Positions 1-5,856 of a stretch of DNA of 13,574 bases are shown here, piece by piece (within the stretch, counting starts at the first letter, position 1; every line of letters begins with the position of its first letter). The notes below the pieces were generated by a model, which was not told the origin of the DNA, made no database searches, and worked only from the letters and a program-made list of their open reading frames with translations. This DNA comes from DSM-111022 sp043424535 (lineage in GTDB: Bacteria > Bacillota > Bacilli > Lactobacillales > Aerococcaceae), in contig JBHWOV010000076.1 of NCBI GenBank assembly GCA_043424535.1, forward strand, positions 1-13,574, read 5' to 3'. The position numbers were made by a program, and so were the translations under genes.

Positions 1-16
1 GGTGTGTGTCTCCATT

Positions 17-229
17 TTAACGTTGTTTCATTGAATTCATAATTTGTTGTACTTGTTTAGCTGATGGCTTTCTTCCCATCTGAGTCATCATTTGTACAAT
101 CATGCGCTCATCGATTGGTGGGTTCTCTTTAAAATATTCTAACATATATTTTCGTGCTGCAAAAAAGCCGATTGCTAACCCTGCTAGCAATGCTACAATA
201 ATTAAAACAATCCAAATCCAAGTTTCCAA
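17..229 (-). CDS. yneF: YneF family small membrane protein
   Basis: A 70-residue protein with one N-terminal membrane segment (about residues 4-24, WIWIVLIIVALLAGLAIGFF) followed by a basic stretch (ARKY) and a soluble, Met/Gln-rich tail. The pattern FFAARKYM, then NPPIDE, then QMMTQMGRKPS is the hallmark of the UPF0154/YneF family of Firmicutes, whose members are about 70 residues and whose molecular role is not established. The start is TTG (227-229), not ATG: AAGGAG lies 8 nt upstream and no better start exists in frame. The gene lies 74 bp downstream of the DUF896 gene on the same strand, the kind of neighbourhood known near lexA in Bacillus. It may be co-transcribed with that gene or use the weak candidate promoter at 269-297. 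The assignment to the family is firm; function is unknown. Confidence 0.93.
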   Translation of the reverse strand: METWIWIVLIIVALLAGLAIGFFAARKYMLEYFKENPPIDERMIVQMMTQMGRKPSAKQVQQIMNSMKQR

Positions 230-237
230 TACAATCT

Positions 238-243
238 CTCCTT
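238..243 (-). promoter_or_regulatory. Ribosome binding site supporting the TTG start of yneF
   Basis: AAGGAG on the minus strand, 8 nt before the TTG at 227-229. It decides the start of yneF, because no ATG lies nearby in frame. Confidence 0.8.
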
Positions 244-268
244 AAGTTGGGATAAAATTTCTTTTCTT

Positions 269-297
269 ATCTTATCAAATTGATGATACCTAATCAA
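269..297 (-). promoter_or_regulatory. Candidate promoter for yneF
   Basis: On the minus strand TTGATT (292-297) is followed after 17 nt by TAAGAT (269-274), which is preceded by TGA and so forms an extended -10 (TG-n-TAAGAT). Each hexamer matches the sigma-A consensus at 4 of 6 positions. The region is AT-rich, so chance matches are possible; yneF could equally be read through from the DUF896 gene. Confidence 0.35.
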
Positions 298-303
298 GCA
301 AGC

Positions 304-552
304 TTATTCTTGCTCTTTGCTACGTAACCCATTTTTTATTTGAATTTCTTTGACTTTTTCCGATGTCAAATCATTACCTTCTGGATCAACAACTTTAATC
401 CCTTCAACATTTTTTGAAAAAGCACGTCTAAAATTTTTTAAATAAGCTTCACGCAATGCTTTTTGTTCTTTAATTTCTTCTTCAGTTAGCCCTTCTGCTT
501 TTTTCTTGCGAGCTAGTTCACTGATTCTATTTAATTTATCTTCACTTAACAT
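304..552 (-). CDS. DUF896 (YnzC-type) small SOS-associated protein
   Basis: An 82-residue soluble, charged, largely helical protein. The N-terminal helix (KLNRISELARKKKAEGLTEE), the central block EQKALREAYLKNFR and the motif DPEGNDLT at about residues 56-63 are those of DUF896, the family of Bacillus subtilis YnzC. Its biochemical role is unknown. The ATG at 550-552 is chosen because AAAGGAGA (558-565) lies 5 nt upstream and the protein then begins like its relatives. The frame stays open upstream for another 32 codons, but that extension would translate the promoter and LexA box and is not credible. In B. subtilis ynzC sits in the yneA-yneB-ynzC SOS operon divergent from lexA; here the gene faces lexA directly, with a LexA box just upstream of its ribosome binding site. 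SOS induction is therefore a strong inference. Confidence 0.93.
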   Translation of the reverse strand: MLSEDKLNRISELARKKKAEGLTEEEIKEQKALREAYLKNFRRAFSKNVEGIKVVDPEGNDLTSEKVKEIQIKNGLRSKEQE

Positions 553-566
553 AATTATCTCCTTTA

Positions 567-580
567 CGAACATTTGTTTG
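567..580. promoter_or_regulatory. LexA/DinR operator (SOS box)
   Basis: CGAACATTTGTTTG is an imperfect inverted repeat matching the Gram-positive SOS box (CGAAC-N4-GTTCG) in 9 of the 10 arm positions. It overlaps the first bases of the lexA -35 hexamer (578-583) and falls just downstream of the expected transcription start of the divergent DUF896 gene. LexA bound here should block both promoters, giving lexA autoregulation and SOS control of DUF896. Confidence 0.88.
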
Positions 581-606
581 CATACTGAAATATACTTTGC
601 TATAAT
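578..606 (+). promoter_or_regulatory. lexA promoter with extended -10
   Basis: TTGCAT (578-583), a 17-nt spacer, then TATAAT (601-606), a perfect -10 preceded by TGC, which makes it an extended -10. The -35 shares bases with the SOS box. Expected transcription start is about 612-614, leaving a leader of some 26 nt before the ATG at 639. Confidence 0.85.
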
Positions 607-617
607 TAAATTATCAT
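589..617 (-). promoter_or_regulatory. Candidate promoter of the DUF896 gene
   Basis: On the minus strand ATGATA (612-617, 4 of 6 to TTGACA) is followed after 17 nt by TATATT (589-594, 5 of 6 to TATAAT). The expected start, near 582, lies immediately upstream of the SOS box. It interleaves with the lexA promoter, so the two would also compete for polymerase. Confidence 0.5.
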
Positions 618-638
618 TTAGGAAAGAGTTGAAAACCC

Positions 639-1256
639 ATGAAATCATTGACTAATAAACAATATGCCATTGTTGAATGTATTTATCAAGCGATTCAATC
701 CAATGGTTATCCTCCTACTGTCCGTGAAATTGGTAGCCAGGTTGGCCTCGCTTCCACTTCCACTGTTCATGGGCATTTATCCAGATTAGAAAAAGCGGGC
801 TATCTCACCCGGGATGCTAGTAAAACACGAGCGATTGAACTCACGGAATTAGCACTCCAAGCTTTAGATATTCAACCGAAAGAAATTCCAATGCTTGGTC
901 GAGTAGCCGCAGGGGCTCCCATTTTAGCAGTTGAAGATGCAAGTGATTACTATCCAGTTCCAACTCATTTAAGTCATTTTGATGCCAATGATTTATTCAT
1001 GCTCGAAATAGCAGGGGAAAGTATGATCAATATCGGAATCATGGATGGCGATCTCATTACTGTCCGACGTCAACCAACAGCAGAAAATGGCGAGATTGTC
1101 GTAGCCATGACTGAAGATGATGAAGCCACTTGCAAGACTTTTTTCAAAAAAGCCGATCATTATGTATTACGCCCAGAAAATGATGCGATGGATGATATTA
1201 TTCTCGACCAGGTTACCATTTTAGGTAAAGTCGTGAGTCTTTTCAGAGAATTTTAA
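639..1256 (+). CDS. lexA: LexA, SOS-response transcriptional repressor and self-cleaving protease
   Basis: A 205-residue protein, the usual LexA length. Residues 1-65 form the winged helix-turn-helix DNA-binding domain (GYPPTVREIG, then STSTVHGHLSRLEKAGYL). The hinge carries the RecA-stimulated cleavage site Ala91-Gly92 (GRVAAGAP). The C-terminal S24 peptidase-like domain has the catalytic serine in GESM (Ser128) and the general-base lysine in EATCKTF (Lys166), so autoproteolysis should be intact. It represses DNA-damage genes until RecA-ssDNA filaments trigger cleavage. The ATG at 639 is preceded only by a weak purine-rich ribosome binding site (AGGAAAGAG, whose GAG ends 10 nt upstream); no other start in frame is better. 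It diverges from the DUF896 gene across a shared SOS box, which implies autoregulation, and ends in its own terminator. Confidence 0.98.
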   Translation: MKSLTNKQYAIVECIYQAIQSNGYPPTVREIGSQVGLASTSTVHGHLSRLEKAGYLTRDASKTRAIELTELALQALDIQPKEIPMLGRVAAGAPILAVEDASDYYPVPTHLSHFDANDLFMLEIAGESMINIGIMDGDLITVRRQPTAENGEIVVAMTEDDEATCKTFFKKADHYVLRPENDAMDDIILDQVTILGKVVSLFREF

Positions 1257-1275
1257 GTCCATTATGTTGAAAATT

Positions 1276-1313
1276 AAAGCATTCATTCTATTTTAGAGAA
1301 TGGATGCTTTTTT
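1276..1313 (+). terminator. Intrinsic terminator of lexA
   Basis: An 11-bp stem, GCATTCATTCT (1279-1289) with AGAATGGATGC (1297-1307), contains one G-U pair and a 7-nt loop and is followed by six T (1308-1313). Three upstream A residues extend the stem into the T-run. It starts about 20 nt after the lexA stop. In the other direction the hairpin is followed only by TTTAATTTT, so it may also act weakly as a backstop for apt transcripts. Confidence 0.9.
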
Positions 1314-1344
1314 CATTTTAAAGAAAAATCCAATTTATTAAGAA

Positions 1345-1385
1345 AGCCCTTCATTCTTAAACTCAAATTGAGTGAATGTTGGGCT
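1345..1385 (-). terminator. Hairpin downstream of apt, probable terminator
   Basis: AGCCC (1345-1349) pairs with GGGCT (1381-1385). After a symmetrical TT/TT internal loop, CATTC pairs with GAATG, and an inner ACTC/GAGT stem caps it after a TTAA bulge. It lies 26 nt past the apt stop in the convergent region. The minus-strand tail is TTCTTAATAAATT, only moderately U-rich, so efficiency is uncertain. It is the only strong structure found just after apt. Confidence 0.5.
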
Positions 1386-1410
1386 AAAATTTTAAAATTC
1401 AATAATTTAA

Positions 1411-1923
1411 TTAATAATGTAAGAGTGTCTGATAATCATAACCTTCTAGCATCTGAGCTCCATTCAGATCATCTAATTCAATGAGGAAACTACAACCGAC
1501 AACAATCCCACCAAGTTTTTCTACTAAATCAATTGCTGCTTTAATTGTACCTCCAGTGGCTAATAAGTCATCAACAATTAATACTCTCTGCCCTGGTTGA
1601 ATGGCATCTTTATGCATCGTGAGCACATTCGATCCATATTCTAAATCATAAGATACTTCGATTGTTTCACGAGGTAATTTATTTGGCTTTCTAACAGGAA
1701 CAAAGCCTATTCCTAATTCAAATGCTACCGGGCAACCAAAAATAAAGCCACGTGCTTCAGGACCCGCAATAACATCCACTTCTAATTCTCTAGCATAATC
1801 AACCATTTTTTGGACAGAATAATGATAAGCCTCACCGTCTGCCATTAGTGGTGTAATATCACGAAAAATAATACCTTCTGTCGGATAATTGTCAACACGT
1901 GCTATATAATTTTCCAAATTCAT
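1411..1923 (-). CDS. apt: Adenine phosphoribosyltransferase
   Basis: A 170-residue cytosolic enzyme that converts adenine and PRPP to AMP and pyrophosphate in purine salvage. The PRPP-binding loop VLIVDDLLATGGT is at residues 114-126. Upstream, the FRDITPLM (20-27) and AGPEARGFIFG (53-63) blocks are typical of APRT, and length and order match the family. The start is ATG 1921-1923, with GAGGGG inside the end of recJ 10 nt upstream. A TTG 18 nt earlier would overlap recJ and has no suitably spaced ribosome binding site. The recJ TGA stop lies only 4 nt before this ATG (TGACAAAATG), so translation is probably coupled and the gene is the last of the rnz-lapA-recJ-apt run. recJ-apt adjacency is widespread in Firmicutes. 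Confidence 0.97.
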   Translation of the reverse strand: MNLENYIARVDNYPTEGIIFRDITPLMADGEAYHYSVQKMVDYARELEVDVIAGPEARGFIFGCPVAFELGIGFVPVRKPNKLPRETIEVSYDLEYGSNVLTMHKDAIQPGQRVLIVDDLLATGGTIKAAIDLVEKLGGIVVGCSFLIELDDLNGAQMLEGYDYQTLLHY

Positions 1924-1927
1924 TTTG

Positions 1928-4252
1928 TCATTTCCCCTCAACCTTGTTTTTTACTACTTCAATCGGTTCATAGTTCATTAATTGTTCAACTTGCATCGCT
2001 TCTTCATAATTTTGATAAGCTTTTGTTTGTGTTAAATCTGTTTTGTTTTCTGGAAGTTTTTCAACATTTTCGATAACACCATTTTCTATTGTAACAAAAC
2101 CTGCTTCAAAAAACATTATAAATAGTAATTTTAATATTGTTATCGATAGCCCTAATTGTTGTGAAATACGTGCTAAATTCTCACGAATCATAAATGGCTC
2201 TTGTTGTCGTAACCAGCGGTAGCATAATGCTGTTTCATCCCTAGTAGGAAGCCCAGCCATGTATTTGGATTCATGAACATAGCTTCCTAAATACACTTCC
2301 TTAAACGAAAATTTAGAAAACAGACGTTTTAATGACGCGAGCGTAGGAGCTGGTTCCATCAAAACTAATATCGATTGATCAAGTTGATTTGGCAACTGAT
2401 CATAAAGATAAATTTTTGAATTTGAAAGAATTCGCGACTCAAATTGTTGGGCCAATTGGCTATGAGTAAAGACATAGATAGCTTCATCTAATGATAATAC
2501 GCCATCCGGTATCCGACTACCTCGGCAATCAATCCAAACTGTCCCCTCTGTACCTAAATCAAGTAATTGCAATTGAGGAATTCGTTGATTATTCCATTCA
2601 TTGATTGATAATTTCCCGACAAGATGAACTGGAAGTCCTGTCTTCAAAGGCTGAGCTTGATCCATCATATGAAAGCCAATCGTCTGTAATTCACTATCTC
2701 TTTGCGTTTTATTTTGAACCGTCATCTTCAGATGATTTTTCTCTGAACCGATCGCGCGACATTGGCTAATAATTGATTCTTCAATCTTCACAATCGGTTC
2801 TTCATTTGCCATTCCGAATGGCTGAAGTAAATCAAATTCTTCAACTAAAGCTTCATCAATCTCATCAGTTCCTAAGACAATATCAATATCCAGTGTTTGC
2901 GGTTGTTGAATGACAGATTGCAGTGGCTCCATCGATTGCATCATTTGTTCCTTAAACGAAACATACTGTTCACTATCCAATGTCATCCCAGCTGCTTGAC
3001 TATGGCCACCAAAATATTTGATAGTGTCTTTATTATCAGTCAGCAACTCAAAAAGGTCGACTCCTTCAATACTCCGACCACTTCCCTTAAACTGATCATC
3101 TTGCTCTTGGAATAAAATCGTTGGTCTATGATATTTGCGGACGATTTTTCCTGCCGTAATTCCTAATACGCCAGCAGCCCAATTTGGGCTGGACTCGATA
3201 ATGATATCTGGTAAGGAATCATAAGTCGACAGCTTTTCTTCTACTTCATCCATAATATCGATTTCAATTTGCTTACGCTCTGTGTTTTGACTTTCAATAA
3301 ATGAAACGAGTTCTTTGGCTTGGTCAGCATCATGAGTACTCAACAGCTCTAAACCTGGACTTGGATCGCCTAATCGTCCCACAGCATTTAAGCGCGGTCC
3401 AATCACAAATCCAATCGTTTGTGAATTGACAGAATCAATATTAACGGATGCGGAGGATAACATTAATTGAAGGCCAATCCGTTGAGTATGTTTTATTTCT
3501 TCTAATCCTGCTAACACAATCGTCCGATTTTCATCTGTTAATGCCATCATATCTGCAACCGTTCCAATCGCTGCCAATTCCATAAATTCTGCCGGCACTT
3601 CTTCAAGTATTGCTGCGATCACTTTTAAAGCAACTCCAGCGCCACTCAGTTCTTCAAAGGGATATTTTCCATCCGGATGCGCAGGATGGATAATAGCATA
3701 GGCATCTGGTAATGTTTCTTGAATTTGATGATGATCCGTCACGATAACATCAACATCTTGCGAATTAGCATAATCAATTGCTTCATGCCCGGAAACACCA
3801 TTATCACAAGTAATGATTAATTCAACTTTCTCTTCTTCTATTAATTGCTGATAACGAGCGAGATTTGGACCATAACCATCGGTTAAACGATTAGGTAAAT
3901 AATATGTCACATTCGCACCAATTATTTGCAAGCCTTCATACAATATAAGCGTACTCGTTATGCCATCGGCGTCATAATCCCCATAAATGACAATCTTTTC
4001 ACCTAGCGCTACAGCTTCTTCAATTCTCTCAGTCGCCAAAGTCATATCGTGCATTAAAAATGGGTCATGAAATAGTTGTGGTTGCTGATTGGTCGCTTTT
4101 TCAATGGATTCGACCGTAGTCAATCCACGCCGTATACAGATACGCAAAAAAGCGGGCGAATATTTCAGCCCCGCTTCTTGTAAAGATGCTAAAATGGCAT
4201 CTTCATCTTCTACTTCTTTAATTGACCAAGAGTAATTGGCTAGATTTAACAT
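1928..4252 (-). CDS. recJ: Single-stranded-DNA-specific 5'-3' exonuclease RecJ
   Basis: A 774-residue protein of the long Firmicutes RecJ type. It degrades single-stranded DNA 5' to 3' in recombinational repair and mismatch processing. The DHH domain carries metal-binding motifs DYDADG (92-97), TCDNG (148-152) and the name-giving DHH (173-175), then SGAGVA (about 203-208) and GPRLNAVGRLGD (285-296). The DHHA1 domain has SGRS (391-394) and GGH (415-417). An OB-fold region follows (LQPFGMANEEP, 476-486), and residues about 560-774 form the extra C-terminal region of Gram-positive RecJ. I start it at ATG 4250-4252 because TAGGAG lies 7 nt upstream and the protein then begins at the family position. 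An ATG at 4285, overlapping the previous stop as TAATG, would add 11 residues and is less likely. Confidence 0.97.
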   Translation of the reverse strand: MLNLANYSWSIKEVEDEDAILASLQEAGLKYSPAFLRICIRRGLTTVESIEKATNQQPQLFHDPFLMHDMTLATERIEEAVALGEKIVIYGDYDADGITSTLILYEGLQIIGANVTYYLPNRLTDGYGPNLARYQQLIEEEKVELIITCDNGVSGHEAIDYANSQDVDVIVTDHHQIQETLPDAYAIIHPAHPDGKYPFEELSGAGVALKVIAAILEEVPAEFMELAAIGTVADMMALTDENRTIVLAGLEEIKHTQRIGLQLMLSSASVNIDSVNSQTIGFVIGPRLNAVGRLGDPSPGLELLSTHDADQAKELVSFIESQNTERKQIEIDIMDEVEEKLSTYDSLPDIIIESSPNWAAGVLGITAGKIVRKYHRPTILFQEQDDQFKGSGRSIEGVDLFELLTDNKDTIKYFGGHSQAAGMTLDSEQYVSFKEQMMQSMEPLQSVIQQPQTLDIDIVLGTDEIDEALVEEFDLLQPFGMANEEPIVKIEESIISQCRAIGSEKNHLKMTVQNKTQRDSELQTIGFHMMDQAQPLKTGLPVHLVGKLSINEWNNQRIPQLQLLDLGTEGTVWIDCRGSRIPDGVLSLDEAIYVFTHSQLAQQFESRILSNSKIYLYDQLPNQLDQSILVLMEPAPTLASLKRLFSKFSFKEVYLGSYVHESKYMAGLPTRDETALCYRWLRQQEPFMIRENLARISQQLGLSITILKLLFIMFFEAGFVTIENGVIENVEKLPENKTDLTQTKAYQNYEEAMQVEQLMNYEPIEVVKNKVEGK

Positions 4253-4259
4253 GCTATCG

Positions 4260-4265
4260 CTCCTA
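4260..4265 (-). promoter_or_regulatory. Ribosome binding site deciding the recJ start
   Basis: TAGGAG on the minus strand, 7 nt before ATG 4250-4252. The alternative ATG at 4283-4285 overlaps the lapA-like stop codon and has no comparable site, so this one favours the shorter RecJ. Confidence 0.75.
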
Positions 4266-4284
4266 ATGTCTTTAGAATTCACCA

Positions 4285-4689
4285 TTAATGGAGTTCATCC
4301 TTTGTGGAAGTCTCTGATACAGGCGTTTCTACTAGTGAGTCATAAACGGTCGTATTTCTTTCCTTAAGGTCTTTATCACTTAATTGAGATCTTAAGTCAG
4401 CAATTTTTGCATCCTTATCAATTAATTCTTGTTTTCTTAAGTCTTTTTCTTTTTCTACTTGACGGTTAAGTCTTTTGATTTCTCTTGACTTTGCACTAGT
4501 ATTCGTTGCTGCACCAATCATACCCACGATAACGCCTAATAAAACACTAAAAAGAATAATTAACACGAGTGGTATATCAAAATGTGTAAAAATAAGATCC
4601 AATTCAACACTATTAGTGTTTTGAATGGCAAATACAGTAATAACGATTAATATAATGATACCAAATATTAATTTCGCTTGATTTTTCAT
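4285..4689 (-). CDS. LapA-domain (DUF1049) membrane protein with cytoplasmic coiled coil
   Basis: A 134-residue protein. Two membrane segments (about residues 7-22 and 39-62) bracket the LapA-domain signature FAIQNTNSVELDLIF (20-34). A strongly charged, predicted coiled coil follows (about 67-112), then a Thr/Ser/Glu-rich tail. Such proteins resemble E. coli LapA, a partner of LapB in control of lipopolysaccharide synthesis, but Gram-positives have no LPS, so the role here is unknown. B. subtilis has a similar small gene, yrvD, next to its recJ, so the position looks conserved. The ATG is preceded by AGGGGGAG. Its TAA overlaps an ATG in the recJ frame (TAATG), so it is co-transcribed with recJ and possibly coupled to it. 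Family assignment is good; function is unassigned. Confidence 0.88.
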   Translation of the reverse strand: MKNQAKLIFGIIILIVITVFAIQNTNSVELDLIFTHFDIPLVLIILFSVLLGVIVGMIGAATNTSAKSREIKRLNRQVEKEKDLRKQELIDKDAKIADLRSQLSDKDLKERNTTVYDSLVETPVSETSTKDELH

Positions 4690-4714
4690 CTTGCTCCCCC
4701 TTTTCTTATATAGC

Positions 4715-4723
4715 TAATAATAT
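4715..4723 (-). promoter_or_regulatory. Possible internal extended -10 promoter before the lapA-like gene
   Basis: TGATATTAT on the minus strand: TG-A-TATTAT, an extended -10 with a 5 of 6 hexamer. There is no recognisable -35 17 nt upstream. It sits 26 nt before the start codon in the 66-nt gap after rnz. The gap has no clear terminator, so read-through from rnz is also expected. Confidence 0.35.
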
Positions 4724-4755
4724 CACATTTTTTTCTTAAAGAATATTCGAATGAC

Positions 4756-5691
4756 TTACGAAAGTTTTATTTCAAACTCCATCAAATCATGCACTATATG
4801 TGTGTTTTTAAAAGTTTTTTGTGCTTCTTTTTCCATTCGCTGAATATCTTTATGAAGATATCGTGCACTGATATGATTAATTAATAATTGCCCCACATTC
4901 CCTCTCTGAGCTGCTTGTGCTGCTTGCGTCACGGTCGAATGATAGTATTGATTAGCCATCTTCGCTTCATCAGAGGCATGAGTACCTTCATGAATTAATA
5001 CATCCGCATCTTGTGCTAAGCGTTGGATATTCGTATTCGGTCTAGTATCGCCTAAAACAGTAATTACTCGACCTTTTTTATTCGGGCCGATAAAATCTTT
5101 GCCATCTAAGACAGTCCCATCTTCCAGAGTGACTGTTTCTCCTCTCTTCAACTGTCCATAAATTGGACCATTGGGAATATGATATTCTGCCAGTTGGTCA
5201 ATTAATAATTCTCCAGGTGCATCTGGTTCTTGGACCCGATAACCAAAAGATAATACGCCATGTTTAAGTGGTAAATAGTTCACTTGCCAATTCTGATCTA
5301 AATCAATAACCCCACCATTGGGATCTAATTCCACAATCTCTAAAGAATATAATAAATGTGACTTAGAAGTTTTGAGTGTCACGGTAATAAAATCCTTAAT
5401 ACCAGGTGGTCCATAAATCGTCAATGGTTCTTGATCATCTCCAGCTTGAAACGATCGACTGCTTAAAAAACCTGGCAAGCCAAAAATATGATCCCCATGG
5501 AGATGAGTGATAAAAATCCGGCGGATTTTACGCGGTCGTATCGTTGTTTCTAAAATTTGGTGCTGTGTTGCTTCACCACAATCAAATAACCAAATTTGGT
5601 TTATTTCTTGTAATAGTTTTAATGCTAAAGAACTCACATTTCTAGTTTTAGAAGGGACTCCCGCTCCAGTTCCTAAAAATTGTATTTCCAT
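4756..5691 (-). CDS. rnz: Ribonuclease Z (tRNA 3' endonuclease)
   Basis: A 311-residue, full-length RNase Z of the short (bacterial/ElaC) type. It is a metallo-beta-lactamase-fold, zinc-dependent endonuclease that cuts pre-tRNAs lacking an encoded CCA just after the discriminator base. The N-terminus FLGTGAGVPSKTRN (5-18) and the block DCGEATQHQIL (37-47) are diagnostic. The zinc motif HLHGDH is at 63-68. Later blocks include LGDTRPN, LIHEGTH, HSTVTQAAQAA and LLINHISARY, which supply the remaining metal ligands in this family. The start is ATG 5689-5691 with AAAGAGG 6 nt upstream; an ATG nine codons earlier lacks a site and would add residues not seen in relatives. The gene begins a probable four-gene run with lapA, recJ and apt; obg-rnz-recJ-apt proximity is common in Lactobacillales. 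Confidence 0.97.
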   Translation of the reverse strand: MEIQFLGTGAGVPSKTRNVSSLALKLLQEINQIWLFDCGEATQHQILETTIRPRKIRRIFITHLHGDHIFGLPGFLSSRSFQAGDDQEPLTIYGPPGIKDFITVTLKTSKSHLLYSLEIVELDPNGGVIDLDQNWQVNYLPLKHGVLSFGYRVQEPDAPGELLIDQLAEYHIPNGPIYGQLKRGETVTLEDGTVLDGKDFIGPNKKGRVITVLGDTRPNTNIQRLAQDADVLIHEGTHASDEAKMANQYYHSTVTQAAQAAQRGNVGQLLINHISARYLHKDIQRMEKEAQKTFKNTHIVHDLMEFEIKLS

Positions 5692-5793
5692 GCGAAACCT
5701 CTTTCTAATAAAATCCATTTAAAAAAGACAATAATTTCAGACCCCTTAAATATTCCACTGTATTTTGCACATCGAAAAAGTTTAATCAATGTT

Positions 5794-5799
5794 ATTATA
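5794..5799 (-). promoter_or_regulatory. Candidate -10 of the rnz promoter
   Basis: A perfect TATAAT on the minus strand in the 165-nt gap between the acyltransferase stop and rnz. No good -35 is seen at 16-18 nt (best TTTAAT). If used, it gives a leader of roughly 95 nt before rnz. The rest of the gap is AT-rich, with no gene. Confidence 0.4.
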
Positions 5800-5839
5800 A
5801 TGGAAATTAGTCATGAAATTAAAGTCTTATTAACTATAC

Positions 5840-5856
5840 ATTATGCTAAGCACAAT
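5840..5856 (-). terminator. Small hairpin abutting the acyltransferase stop codon
   Basis: ATTGTGC and GCATAAT (minus strand) form a 7-bp stem with one G-U pair and a 3-nt loop, directly after the TAA. The following bases (GTATAGTTAATAAG) are not a U-run. It may be a weak terminator or a 3'-end protecting hairpin between the glyQS-obg group and rnz. Confidence 0.3.

Noticed and set aside
553..648. N-terminal extension of the DUF896 frame by 32 codons up to 648
   Set aside because: It would translate the SOS box and both promoters and overlap the lexA start; a good ribosome binding site and family length support the ATG at 552.
2897..3115. Plus-strand open frame of 72 codons inside recJ
   Set aside because: It lies opposite a strongly conserved region of recJ (DHHA1 motifs), has no ribosome binding site and no recognisable protein.
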